Shown here one piece after another: positions 12,873-24,910 of a stretch of DNA of 64,000 nucleotides. Location of the stretch: contig OW240921.1 in NCBI GenBank assembly GCA_933207985.1, positions 98,163,366 to 98,227,365 on the forward strand, in the 5' to 3' direction. The stretch comes from Pelobates cultripes. Taxonomy: Eukaryota > Chordata > Amphibia > Anura > Pelobatidae. A model generated the notes under the pieces. The model made no database searches, was not told the origin of the DNA, and saw nothing but the letters and a program-made list of their open reading frames with translations. Each line of letters starts with the position of its first letter. Positions within the stretch are counted from its first letter, which is position 1. A program made the position numbers and the translations under genes.

Positions 12873-13904
12873 GGTCTGGAATCAACACTCGGGGCTCACT
12901 CACAAATAACTGGAGAGGCCTGGGGACCAGTGGGTGGTATGGTAGTAGGTAATGGTTAACCTGAGAGGATATGTGACTGGTAGGTCGGAGTAAGATGGTG
13001 ATAGGGCTGTGTCACTGGGGCTCACCCAGGAAATCGGAATCCTGCATGGACAGGTCCATCCAACAGCACATAAATGGGGGCTCACCACGGCCAGAATAAG
13101 GGATAGTCCAACTGGCTTAAACCAACCCCAAGTGCAAGGCACTAACCTGACCTGATCTCACTGTGAGCTATGAGAAGGAGGCAGAGTTCTTGAAGAGTGT
13201 TCCAGAGTACCTGGCAGAGAAGTAGCTGGAGTCTGCAACAGAGCAGTAGTAGCCATTTAAAATGGCCGCTGGACTGAAAAGCAGTTGAAATGGGGAGGTT
13301 TAGTACCTCCCCTAGAGCTTAAGGCGGCAAAAGGAATTGCACAAATGCCAGGCAGAGCCGGGCGTTCGTGCACAGGGAAGTAGCCGAACGCCAGCGCCAA
13401 TAAATGGCGCGGGCATTCTGCGCATGAATAGACGAATGCGAGCGCCTAATACAAGGCGTTCGCTGGGAAATTGTCGAACAATAAGCGTTCGGCAAATTAA
13501 ACGTACCTTCGCGAATGAACGGTAAGATTCGAAAGGACGTGCAAACAACGGTAAAAGGCGGGGAAAAAATGTGAAGAGAGGTCTGGCTCTGGGGTGGTGT
13601 GGTGAAAACGGCGAGAATGCCGGTAAGTCCTCCTGTAAACCGGCTTAGGGGAAATTACAGCTGAAGGGTCCCAGAGCCGGGGGGGGCGTCCCTGGAGTGA
13701 GGGAAAGGCGGAAAGAGCCCAGAAACAGAGGGGGTTTGCCCTAGAGAAATGGAGGTCAGTAGAGTAACAGGAGAAATACAAGCTGGGTAGTAATAGAATA
13801 TGATACAAGCTAGAAAATATGATATAAATCACTGTAGGTAAGAAGTATGAAGGACAGAGAGGAGAAACCAAAATCTGTACTTATCTTGTGATGAGCAGCA
13901 AAGA
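12873..13904 (-). other. DIRS-like 5' untranslated/leader region
   Basis: This lies between the right terminal repeat and the Gag start on the minus strand. It is richer in G+C than the surroundings and holds several CGAACGC / GCGTTCG inverted motifs (13360-13500). ORFs of 80-124 codons here are not recognised as proteins. Confidence 0.5.
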
Positions 13905-14052
13905 AAGAGGAAATGATGTAATATGGCACGCCTTTTATACCCTATACTGCATTGTGATTGGTTCTCAGTTTTCACTCTTTTTCTTTGCTGCTATGGGAGT
14001 TAGTAAATAAAGATTATGCAAAATACGAAGCCTCCTGTCATGTGGTAAAATT
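13905..14052. repeat. DIRS-like inverted terminal repeat, right, with end
   Basis: Inverse partner of 10274-10406, extended to 14052 by the segment CCTCCTGTCATGTGGTAAAA that is copied in the internal complementary region. Confidence 0.88.
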
Positions 14053-14638
14053 GGCAGCCACATGAGTATGCCATTACTATTTATATTGCTATACCCACCT
14101 AAAGATAAATTAACTATTTTGAGTATCATTTGCATCTATTTACTATACACAGTTAACCCCTCTGTTCAATAAAACTGTATTGCAATATTACATATTTTAC
14201 CTATTCTGCATTATGCACAACGGTGCTTTGCGAACTACGTACACTCCAAGTGACATGTAATAGAAAGATAACTCTTTATTGCTGCTCGAATCCCTCCACT
14301 GGTGTCTCGCTTTTCCAGAAGCTCTTAGCATTTTTAAAATGTCCTCATATATTATCTACTATTTGATTTTATTATCAGTTTACTATATCAATAACGTTAT
14401 AGTACCCTTGATGACAGAATGCTATGAGAATATTTTAAATAGATAAAACCTCACCATCGGCGGTATTTACAAGTATATCTCAATACTAACAAGAATAAAC
14501 TCACAGTAAAAGTTGGTGTTTGGTTTCTAAGCTTATCTCTCAGCTCTATAACAGTACTACTTACAGTAATGGGGCATGTAAGTGTGCATCACAGAGCTCC
14601 ACAGCAATAAACCTTGAAGTAACATGGTAATATGTTTG

Positions 14639-14641
<3 letters not shown>

Positions 14642-14678
<37 letters not shown>
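14642..14678. repeat. (CT)n microsatellite
   Basis: About 18 uninterrupted CT units, followed by a short TA run. Confidence 0.95.
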
Positions 14679-14682
<4 letters not shown>

Positions 14683-14778
14683 ATATACCACTGAGTGATA
14701 TATACTTTTGTTAATTCTTGCTAATGAAACCCTAAAAATAAATAAATTATATACAGTGATGTATAAACTGGTGTATTT

Positions 14779-14860
14779 ATTTATCGACTTAAGGACACAT
14801 GACGGAAATATTCCGTCATAATTCCCTTTTATTTCAGAAGCTGTGTCCTTAAGGGTTTAA
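14779..14860. mobile_element. 80-bp CTTAAGGACACA palindromic MITE, copy 1
   Basis: Ends CTTAAGGACACATGACGG and, in inverse, CTGTGTCCTTAAGGG. An internal perfect palindrome GACGGAAATATTCCGTC is present. It is almost identical to 51145-51224 and related to 18327-18406. The right flank is TTAA; the left TTAA is degraded. Confidence 0.75.
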
Positions 14861-17061
14861 AATGTATATACAATGTTTATATAATAAAGTTGGTTGAGCT
14901 GTTTATTTTGTTCTCAGTAATTACATTGTTTATAGCATTCCATTTCTCTCTGTTGCGACCCCTTACAATAATGTTAATAATTAATTATCATCTTCCTCTA
15001 AAAAGGAAGATTCCTGTTAGCTTACATGCATCCAGGGTCACATCAGCTAAGTGCAGAATCTCCAATATTTTCCACTTAACTATATGTAACTACACTTCAA
15101 ACATACAGAAAATAATTAAGGAAACCCAAGCAGTTGGTGGGGGCATTGACAAATACGATCAGTATCGTTTCCACATATTATGATGTTCACTTTTAAATGC
15201 CAAGGGATTATGCATTTGCCCCTGTGTCCAAAGCAGCTTTAAAATGTTTATATTGTATGAGTGCACTGTTAAACCACAACAAATAAGCTTACCCCTTTAC
15301 AGATTTAATATTTATTTTATTGAGAACCTTCAAAGTCATTGGGACAAGAGATAAGGCAAATCCTAGCAAAGCATGACTGTCTTAGCAAAGTAGAAAGAGG
15401 AGCCACACTCAATTCACATAAAGCAAAGGGAGTTTAGCTATACCATGGGCCAGCACTAGCCCAACAGTGATAGATACAGTAGCAGAGAAAGAGTCCGTGG
15501 CACTCCAATAGCTTCAGGGTTGTTTATTAGAACATGTGAGACACGGCAACGTTTCAACCCCAGAGAGGAGTCATAATGGGGCAGTGTTTTACATGTTCTG
15601 ATAAACGTTCCTGAAGCTATTGAAGTGTTTGGACCCTCTCTCTGCTACTGGTCTTAGCATGCAGTCTCAATGATATTGACATAGTTACATTCTCCTGTCT
15701 GCTACGGAGGGGTACACGTTTATTTCTCAATGGGATGGAAGAATATCGTTGTTGGTAGCTGTGTACACATGCACAGTCGTACAAGTAAAGACAGGAATCA
15801 AAACATCAGCTGAGCAACTCATTTAGAAAAGTTCTGTGCTGGAGTTTAAATGATTTTTCTCTGAGAAGCATATTATTTATGGGCGTACAACAAAATTATA
15901 TTTTGATTTATACACCTATAAAAATGGTGAGTGACCTGTTTCGGTCCACTATTCGTTTCATGAAGGGCTTACTTTTGCTTCAGGTTATATTCAGCCTATA
16001 AATCCAGATATAAAATATCTCCAAATACCTAGACAAACACTTATTTTTTTCTATAATACTACCGTAATAAATAAATGAAAATTGTTACCCGGTATCACTC
16101 ACTTATGACAGTTAATCATTTTCGCCCCAAAAATGAAAAACAACATCTATATAAAAAATAAAAAATCGATAAATAAAATATTAAGTTTTGTTTTATGTTT
16201 GAGTGTTGGATAGAGATCGCATTCTTTTCCATTTACTCTTTTAGTTCAGCACTAGCTCGCGGATATAAAAAGCATCGTGTATTTGTTTCAGCTGGATGCT
16301 TGCTGGACAGTACCTGTAACATATCACACAGTGAACGCCGGCTGAAAACTCAGTGAATTGCACTGGCTGTCAGATGTATGTTTCTAAAAAGCCTTGGTGT
16401 AAAGAAAAGCAATTCAATGAATGCTCTTTAGCTAAGGTGACTTAAATTATATATTAAGCAAATGTCTGGCTATTTACTAGCAAGGTTTATCTGAAAACAG
16501 CCAAGCTGTCCCATGCGATGGGGTTTGCAGAGGTCCCCAGAGTGGTTGCATTTTAATGAAATATGACAATTAAAACAATCAGATGTATATTTCTTGCATA
16601 CTTTGTCAGTAAAATCTCAGATCCTTAAATCTCCTTTCTTTAAGTTACAGTAAACCTTATGGCAAGTGAACCCTTGATTAAATTACTCCTGTACCACAGT
16701 ATGTGTCTCCACTCTTGTTACATCACAGAAACAGTCAGGAGATAAAATCTTAAGTTTAAAGGAAGCCTGTGTGGCCCAAACATTTTCCATGCAATCTGTA
16801 TGAAGACAAAATTATATTTAAAAACATGTTTCATCTGAATCTGTAGAACACTGGTAACCTTAAAGACGAACAGCCCATGAGAGGACAGTATCGGTATTAT
16901 ATTTGTGCACTTTTAGACAAAAAAGTTATTATAGTAATTATTATTATAGTAACGTATAATTATTATTATAAGTAATTCTATACTGTTTCTAGACTGTATC
17001 ATTGAGATTTTACTACAGTGGTATTCACTATATAATGGTAACTCACTGACATTTTATTTGA
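14861..17061. other. Mostly unrecognised sequence with one foldback
   Basis: No gene is recognised. Apart from the inverted repeat at 15479-15648 and A+T-rich simple sequence near 16919-16975, nothing stands out. Confidence 0.4.
15479..15648. repeat. Foldback repeat, about 40-bp arms
   Basis: GTAGCAGAGAAAGAGTCCGT..CAATAGCTTCAGG at 15479-15517 is matched in inverse by CCTGAAGCTATTG..GGACCCTCTCTCTGCTAC at 15610-15648. A second inner pair AGAACATGT / ACATGTTCT narrows the loop. MITE-like; the class is unknown. Confidence 0.6.
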
Positions 17062-17564
17062 TTATATGGGCACTATAGGCAAGCAGACCACTTTGTCTCA
17101 TTGAATTTGTCAGTGTCCCAGTCCCCCTTAGCCCTGCAATAGAAAACATTGCAGTTTTAGAGAAACTTCAATGTTTACATTGAAGTAATAAGACTGCCTC
17201 TAGTGGCTGTCTATCAGACAGCCACTAGAGGCGCTACCTGCAGTTTGACAGGGTTTGATTCCATGAAACAATGCTGGTTGTCCTCACACTTTGCGTGAGG
17301 ACATCCAGTGTCAAGCAAAACCATACAGGAAAACATTGACTCAATGCTTTCCTATGGGGACGGCCTGATGAACGTGCAGTGCTCGCTATGCATGCGCATC
17401 AGGTTACCCCGATCGGGAGACATTGGAGGAGGAGCGTGAACTATAAGACTGAGCTTGGAACTAACCCTGTCATGGACAGGTGGAGTTGTTGGGACAAAAG
17501 GACACTTTAGTGTTATCAATACATTTTTGTATTCCTAACACTACAGACTAAAGTGTTTATTTAA
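17062..17564. mobile_element. T2-like MITE with nested hairpins
   Basis: The left end TTATATGGGCACTATAGG and right end ..TTTATTTAA are degraded TTAA-type termini. Inside are stacked hairpins: CCTCTAGTGGCTGTC / GACAGCCACTAGAGG at 17196-17231, TCCTCACACTTTGCGTGAGGA near 17281, and CAATGCTTTCCTATG at 17342. The same modules recur at 44740-44850. No transposase. Confidence 0.65.
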
Positions 17565-20500
17565 TGAGAATCTGGCTCTCCTAGTTTAGAAGGGCTCTTA
17601 AGGCCAGGCAGGCTGGCAAGTAGCAACAAATGATGTCTCAACATTTTTTAACAGACTTCCATTACATTCTGCTGGATGTGTCCAGTATTGACGTGCTGTC
17701 ACACAGAAAGCAGTGGCATATACTCCCATTGCAATTGTATAGTTGTGTATTGGCCCTTGACAACCCTGGGCAGTGAATCAAATCATTTTTTTATTCCAAG
17801 GATAAAACAAATACTGCATCGCCCCTTTAAATATGAATTTTTTCTGTCACTGTTGCAGAATTATTCAGTGCAACGGGCAAGTGAATTAATATGTTTTCCG
17901 GACTTGCCTTCATAAACATTTGACATGTGCTGGATAGAGATTCATTGCTCTTACAATCATTTTCCAGAGAGCTGCCAGAATGACTCTGGATTAAAATTCA
18001 ATACACTATATGGATAAACTATGTGAAATGTATAAAATTCCACTGATAAAAATGAACGTTATTGTTATTTATAAAACACCAACACATTTTGTAATTGTGT
18101 TCGATGGGTAGACAAACGCAGATAAATCATACAAATTTAGATGAAAAGGAATAAGAGGAGATGAAGGACTTGCTCAAATGAGCATAAAGTTTAAATGATG
18201 GTGTACATCGTTACAAAAAGTGTAATTTGCAATAAATCCAGCAGGTGAGATAGATTGCAAGGCGTATAAGATGTATCTAGCCATAAACAAGATTTATTTT
18301 CTTATAATCATGCACTGTGGTTAATATTAACCCCTTAAGGACCAAGCTTCTGGAATAAAATGGAATCATGACATGTCACACATGTCATGTGTCCTTAAGG
18401 GGTTAAGAGAAAATGTAAAAAATGAGAAAAATGGCTAAAGTTGATTGGATGGACTAGATGCAAGTTGCCAGAGAAGATGCATTGGTCTCTGATGAAGTGG
18501 GTTTTGAGGGATATTTAAAAATACTGGTAACCTTGTACAAAACTGATAGGGTGAGATATAACAGCCTATACGAATTGTACAATTTTGAATGTTAAGATAC
18601 AGAGCGACTTTGTTGCAAATTAATATAAGGCTACTGAAGGATGTGCAAGTGGCTGAGAAGGAAGTTAAAAACTGGTGGAGTTTTCCTAATCATGATGGGT
18701 TAATGTCACCACTTGTAAGACCTATGAATGGTGGGTTGTAGTAAGCAAGCAGAGGGATAGTGGATGCCCGAACAATATCTCTGGTTTTCGCTTGTTTGTG
18801 ATTGTTTGTGAACAATATTTTTTAATGAAAGTATAGATACATTGTAGAGTAATTATTAGTAAGGATTGAGATTCAAGAAGCGGACATACAATGGAGAGAT
18901 TGGTGATTATATCTAAAAGAGAAGGAATGGGTGAAGAAAGATATGTAGGGGATACACGTGTAAGTCCACATAAGTTCAGATTGTTATAGACGTGGCATAA
19001 AGTAAAAGGCTAAAAAAGAAGGTTTTTGACAAGCAAGCAAATACTGAAAGATTGATGTGAAAGATAAAACGATGAACTAGGAAGAACAGTATCACTGACA
19101 TACAGTGTGTTAAGGATGGAAACCAGATTAAAGCAGACAACTTAAATGAAGAAAGTTAGTCATATGGACGTGTAAGAAAATTCTTAGAGGTGAAATGAGA
19201 TGGAAGTTTAAACGTTGGGTTATAAAAGGACTTTTTTTTTAGTATTGGATTATTTTTGGCCAAGCTGAGATTCAGTCCTTTGTATGTGATATGTGTGGAT
19301 TGGTACTCAACATGTATCATGTGCCAAAACATAATTTTATCTATTTACTTAATCATCTATCTTATTTAATCATCTATTCTTTATTACGCTACGTATCAGA
19401 TCTAAGGATAGAAGTAACATGTTGAGAAGGTGCAATAATGACGTGGTGAGAAATATATATTTTTAACTTTCAAGTCTAAAATTACACCACCAACGTATGA
19501 TCTTTCAAAACAGAAAAGGACTACAATTACAGTAACAAATTGATTTACAACTCGTCATATGATCTCTAATGTTTTAAGTCAGAATTAAGAGAACAGATTT
19601 TAATCAGACACTCCAGAAACTCTTAGCAAGAAAACAATTTCACCAAGAAGATAATTATCCCATCCCTATGTTTTGTAAGGACTCAATAGATAGAAGGAAT
19701 TGTAGACCAACATGCTCAAAAGGGGTCATAATAAGGTTTACTGTGGAAGTAGAACTAAATGAACAGAATTGACACAAAATAAGTTTTTTTAACTCTGTCA
19801 TCGGGATTATTTAAAAAAAAAAATAGCTTTTGCATCTTAAACATTTTGTATCAGCAAAATTTAAATTAAGCTTAGTCTACCTAAAGTTTTATAATATGAT
19901 TTTGTTTTCTATATTACATTTGAATCTTTACAAAAAAAAAAGAAAGAAAAGTTGGCCATAGACCTGAACATTTTAAGATTTCATTCAAGTCACACATGCA
20001 TAAAGCTGCAATATACATCCTATACTGAGGATAAATTAAACATCCAAAGACCTTTTATTCACCCAACATTACGTTTTAGTACCTACTATTATTTAGGGTC
20101 ATAAAACCTATGGAGAGTTAGGAGAGATTGAGTTAAATTCTGTTCTTTTCAGGTTTTATTGTCAATACCCAAAGGGGTAATTTTCTGATCCCAGATTCAC
20201 AAAATGTCTAATTAAAGTTTATCAGAAAGAGAAATGCACCATATTGCTTGTTTCTTACCTAAAGAATAAATTAGGAAGGTTAAACAATCTGGGCATAGTA
20301 AAGAAGTTACTGTGTCACCGAATAAGATACGAGCATATATTTTTTATAATGCCAGACACAGAGGCTTTTCCTTGGAAAGCAATAACGATAAAAAATGATT
20401 TCTAAACCTGAGAGGTTTGTGAAAAATGGCACAGACCGCCCGTCTGATAATTTAAAGGTTTTAGGGACAACAATCAAGATTGGCTCAGTGTTAGCTAAGA

Positions 20501-20882
20501 GTTTCATTACTACTTGTTTCCCCAGTGAACCATAACTATTAAATTGCCGTGGCAAAAGTGCTACGTTTTGGGTTCTAAGCTAATGGAACAAGACCATCTG
20601 TTCATGAACAACTGATTAACATTTCTGAAACCTGGCCATGAGATAACAATACACTGGGAATTTCTGGTAACATCTCACAGGTGCAGTGATAATGACAGTG
20701 ACTATATCCTTAGTAAGTTCATTTATTTCATAGACTATAGTCAATCTCTCTGCTTAGCATATACATTTTCACTCATTATACTTTCCCCAGAACAGACGTT
20801 GACGTGTAAAGCAAATATTCAGCCAGTCATAGGTTACATTTGACTGCAGATATAATTACGTATGCCAGTTTACGACTTGGCA
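17565..20882. other. Unrecognised A+T-rich sequence
   Basis: Apart from the small MITE at 18327-18406, no gene, RNA or mobile element is recognised. ORFs are all short. Confidence 0.4.
18327..18406. mobile_element. 80-bp TTAACCCCTTAAGGAC palindromic MITE
   Basis: TTAACCCCTTAAGGAC at the left and GTCCTTAAGGGGTTAA at the right are perfect inverted ends including TTAA. The inner hairpin is ACATGTCACACATGTCATG. It belongs with 14779-14860 and 51145-51224. A TTAA target is typical of piggyBac-like and T2/Kolobok-like elements; which applies is not decided here. Confidence 0.8.
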
Positions 20883-21427
20883 TTAAAGGTACACGATAGT
20901 CACCAGAAGCACTACACCTTAATGTATGTATGTGATCTGATAACGGATACCAGGCATATGCATGTATTATCTAGCTTCTATCCTGGTATAGACCGTGCAG
21001 TTCTGCTCATCTACTTACACCTAACCATGGGTATCCCTAGAGAACATCTACCGAGCACCCCATACATTAGATCAGCTGTTGTGGATGTCCACAAATCTCT
21101 GCCCGACACTTCCCCAGCCTCTCTCCACTACCAAACTTTCCTTAACCCCTTAAAGACTGAGCCAAATGTACACATTTTGATCAAAATAAAACGTAAACAA
21201 AACTTGGAATTTGACTCTCTGTCTGTTCAACCGTAATTCACCTCTTTCATATTAAGTGCCCCCACACTTATTATATATAATTTTTTTCAGGATAAATATA
21301 GCTTTCATTTAACATAAAATATTTTGCTAGGAAACATAATTTAATATGAATAAAATATTAAAAAAAATTGAGAAATTAAGAATTTGTTTTTGGTTTTTGT
21401 TTTGGAACTTAATTATGCACCTTTAAG
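20883..21427. repeat. Candidate T2-like element, diverged and interrupted
   Basis: The left end TTAAAGGTACACGATAGTC resembles the left end at 486, including the following CACCAGAA.. text. The possible right end is GCACCTTTAA at 21418-21427. At 21144-21390 a different terminus, TTAACCCCTTAAAGACTGAG, begins what looks like a partial copy of the TTAACCCCTTAAGGAC family. The 124-codon ORF at 20862-21236 crosses these and is not coding. Confidence 0.4.
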
Positions 21428-23045
21428 TAGCAGCAAAAAAAAACTCTTATGACAACGGAAATCTGCAGACCCTCCCGTGATCCAGCACATACAAAGTGAT
21501 CCTCAGCCTACCAGAAATCATGAAGAGATGTCTCATAGGCTCCTAGGTTCCTAGTGCAAATTCCAAAGGATGTGGTCCTCTTGGGACTTCTACCTGTCCC
21601 CTTGTTCTTGTTGGTCCCCTATATTGGTCCCCCATATCCTCCCCTAATTTGTATTAATTTCCAAGGTCATTGGAACATGTACTAATATCACACGTCCTTA
21701 CATGGGAGGACTTCGAGTGGTTGCTCGTTGTTGACTTGAGGGCACGTCCTACACATATTACCCCCTTTTTTCTCTCTCTGTACCAAAATCTTAAAAAAGT
21801 TAAGTATTTTTTAAAAAATATATTAGCTCTAATGTAATGTAGAAAATATAAAATAAAAAAGGAAGAGAGAAAATATTATGAAATTATCCTAGTTTTAATT
21901 CACTCTGTTGAAAACATAAACGAAATATGCTTTTGAAAATAATAAATACATATTTTAATGATCTTATTAAAAAAATAATGTTAAGGATGCATTGAATTCA
22001 AACTTTTTTAACTGCAGCCTAATTTACAGCTATATTTAATGGGCTTCTAAAGAGGACAGCCGATATCACAAACTCATTCGCAGTTTCATTGCTGTGAACT
22101 TTAAAAAGATATACAATAGATTGTTTGTGCTTTTGTTATAACAAGGAGGGGGTTCTTAATTTAGCTGACCTTCAAAATATTTTATTTGTCAAACAAACAC
22201 CATTGAGCATGGTAGAACTGTAAATAACACATATTAAAATGTTATAATATTTTTAAGGAAATTTGTATAAGAAAGTTTGACATTATATATTAAATATATA
22301 GTAAATATAAATACTTATATAACAATGTATAAGGTGTCAGCTAAAAATTCACGATAGATGGCAAACACCTTTAATTTTATTAGTGCAGAAAAGGATCAGC
22401 GCTCTTTATCTAGACAACAAAAAACAAGGTAAAAATAGGGCTCCCTCACATGCCCTATAACATAAACAGAGGAACACAGATGGTGGAAAGGTAGCGCCAC
22501 TGAAACAGAAAAATGTAATAATAAAATGGTATCAAATAAAACAAAATAAAATAGCAGAATGAGTACACAATAAGTAAAAAAGTCCAAGATAGACTGGAAA
22601 AAGTCTATGGGGTAGGGACGTCCAAAGTAAGACCTGTCTATAGAAAGGTGGACACAGTCTTGATAGTAGGATTATTCCTCAATGTGATATAGGTGAATCT
22701 TTGAAGTACATATGAAATAGATAAAAGATAACAACTAATGGTGCAGTATGTCCCAAGTAGGGGCTGGATACAATATAGAAGATCTATATGGTCCGACTCA
22801 CTTTTAATAGAGCTATCTACTAAGCTCAAGTGTGGATGGCGTACAGTGGTACTATCCCCACTTATAGGATACGTGAAGTGTTTGTAGTCTTGCTTGATGT
22901 AGGGACCATATGAAAATATAAAAGAAACAGCAATAGTGCTTACAGTATAAAAACCAGAGGTGTAATAATAAAAATACCAAGTGGTTACTCACATTTAATT
23001 GATCAGGCTGACTGTGCAATGAATACGGCTTGAGTGGTATAATCC
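21428..23045. other. Unrecognised A+T-rich sequence
   Basis: No gene recognised. The part from about 22350 rightwards is less A+T-biased and may be the body of an undefined repeat that ends in the hairpin at 23046-23175. I could not find its other boundary. Confidence 0.35.
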
Positions 23046-23175
23046 CCACCTAGGATTCTTTGCAGTAATATCCTCACTGGAAAATTAAAAGGATCTGGTA
23101 CCAAAATTAAAAGGATCTGGTACCAGATCCTTTTAAGTTTCCAGTGAGGATATTACTGCAAAGAATCCTAGGTGG
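23046..23175. repeat. Perfect 38-bp-armed hairpin with 22-bp direct duplication
   Basis: Arms 23046-23083 and 23138-23175 are exact inverses (CCACCTAGGATTC.. / ..GAATCCTAGGTGG). Within the loop a 22-bp unit ending in GGATCTGGTACC is repeated exactly at 23081-23102 and 23103-23124, followed by its inverse GGTACCAGATCC. No protein. Confidence 0.9.
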
Positions 23176-24279
23176 AATAATGTTCCAGAGGAGATAAACA
23201 TTATTCTGCTCTGGAGTCGTCTTTGTAACGGGTGGTCATGATGGTTTTACCCAAGTGTTTGAGAATATTAATAAACTCCAATTGTCCCATACATTCCAGG
23301 CAGACATATAACGATATAATTGAATAGCTAAGTGATTTGAATACTCAGCTATTCCCAAAACTCCACGTTTTATTCTTATGCAGATAGGGTCTGATATTAG
23401 TGACCACCAACTGTATAGATTTATTGATATCCTTGAACAGGGATATTAAAGTGTAGCTTAGTTAGTACTTTCAGTATACCTTCTGGAAAACAAGAGACTA
23501 TTTCCTAAATTAAGAGATTTTCTTGGCTTCTTGAGGACTTGTTTCTGCACATTGGCATAAGTGTGTCAATCCTCTTGCTGTAGTTTGCTCAATCTTGCCC
23601 ATAGTCAACAAATCTACACTCGCTACATACTCTTGGTTTTGGACTCCAATTTAATAAGGAAGAGGAGTTATTCCAAATCATTGGCCCAATAATGCGCCTA
23701 AGACAGAACTTTAAAAGCAAATTTATATTTCCCTGCAATTCTCAACAGATAGTTTTATTTTAGACTTCTACACATTACAGTTCATTTCCACCAGTGCATA
23801 TAATTGCGGTATGACTTAAATATGAGTCTCGATAACATGCATTGAGTAGATTTTAAACCTGTTTCCAAAGCAATTTAAAGTGAGGTATAGTTTACTTATT
23901 TTCATTCATACAATGTGAAGCTAATCTTTTGGTGATCTTTGGGGTCACATGCTTTCCCTGAAGATTCCACTGAGTTCTGAACAGCATATTCTTACGGTGA
24001 TTTTGAATATTAGATTCTGAATTGAAAAACAATTGAATTTAGCTTTCCTGCTGTTATTATTATAACACTTAAGCATTTTGTGCATGTATTCAGACCTGCA
24101 ATATAGACATTAATTTAAGCTCACTGCGGTTTATTTGTTCCTTAAACTGTATATATTATTTCACCGTGTTCTGGGCACACAATGTTAATGTGAAACAGAT
24201 ATTTACATATATTTTTTATACAACATGACTCAAACTGTTTCTAGTGGGCTAGCACATTGATTCTTATGAGGTGGGCATT
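23176..24279. other. Unrecognised sequence
   Basis: No gene, RNA or clear repeat is seen. Confidence 0.4.
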
Positions 24280-24910
24280 CATTTATGGACGAATATGTTT
24301 TTATCCGAATTTTCGGTAATTTGTCCAACCTTCCAACAATGAATGTCGAAGTGTAAATTACAAATGAAGAACGAATTATTTGTTGGACAAAATTTGGTCC
24401 ATTCAATTTGTTTGTTTAATTACAAATTACAATTTGACCTCTATCCTGCCATGCTCCTCCTAACTCAGTGTTGTTGGTGAGGGGGATTAAATATTTTAAG
24501 CCTATTGGAGTCAATATGACAGGTGAGGGGCTCTAATTTAAAAACCCGTGGGGGACATATATAAACAATCCATCTTCACCTCGCAAGGGCTTGGTGCAGA
24601 CTGAATTTGTATAGCAGGAAAAGCATTTATAAGGACTTTGCCATGCTATGCAATATCAGTCAGAGTGTTCTGATTGGTTGGCTTCTACGAAAACCAATCA
24701 GAGTGCTCTGATAGGCAAGTATGTTAAAGGCACTTAACAAGGGTCAAGTTTGGTCTTTGCTGAGTACTCACGGGACGTATGTAATCGATAAGTATCTGAT
24801 TGGACTAAAGGGTCACAGTGCTGGAATAAAGGTAAGTTCAAGGACTTTTTTATTGACTAAAATTATAAGTAATCTAAAATAAAGAAATTGTCACAATAAT
24901 GTTCCTTTAA
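24280..24910. repeat. Diverged frog-type repeat related to 2262-3311
   Basis: It contains GTGCAGACTGAATTTG.., GCATTTATAAGG.. and ACCAATCAGAGTGCTCTGAT in the same order as the element at 2262-3311. Internal inverse pairs occur around TTTGTTGGAC / GTCCAA. A TTCCTTTAAAGG at 24902-24913 looks like two T2-like termini sharing one TTAA. Boundaries are uncertain. Confidence 0.4.

Larger units (their letters stand above)
10224..14052 (-). mobile_element. DIRS-like retroelement, internally deleted
   Basis: This 3.8-kb element reads on the minus strand. Inverted terminal repeats of about 135 bp (10274-10406 against 13905-14040) are nearly identical. An internal complementary region at 10845-10928 has two halves. 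The first (10845-10894) is the exact inverse of the left extension 10224-10273. The second (10895-10928) matches the inverse of the right end 14019-14052 with one mismatch. That arrangement is diagnostic of DIRS elements, which replicate through a circular intermediate joined at this region and integrate with a tyrosine recombinase (established knowledge). Gag-like and RNase H/recombinase remains are present, but reverse transcriptase is missing. The copy looks like an internal deletion derivative. Confidence 0.88.

Noticed and set aside
13497..13871. 124-codon minus-strand ORF
   Set aside because: It lies in the DIRS-like leader region and has no recognisable domain.
20862..21236. 124-codon plus-strand ORF
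   Set aside because: It spans a T2-like terminus and a second repeat end (21144), so it is a chance open frame in repeats.
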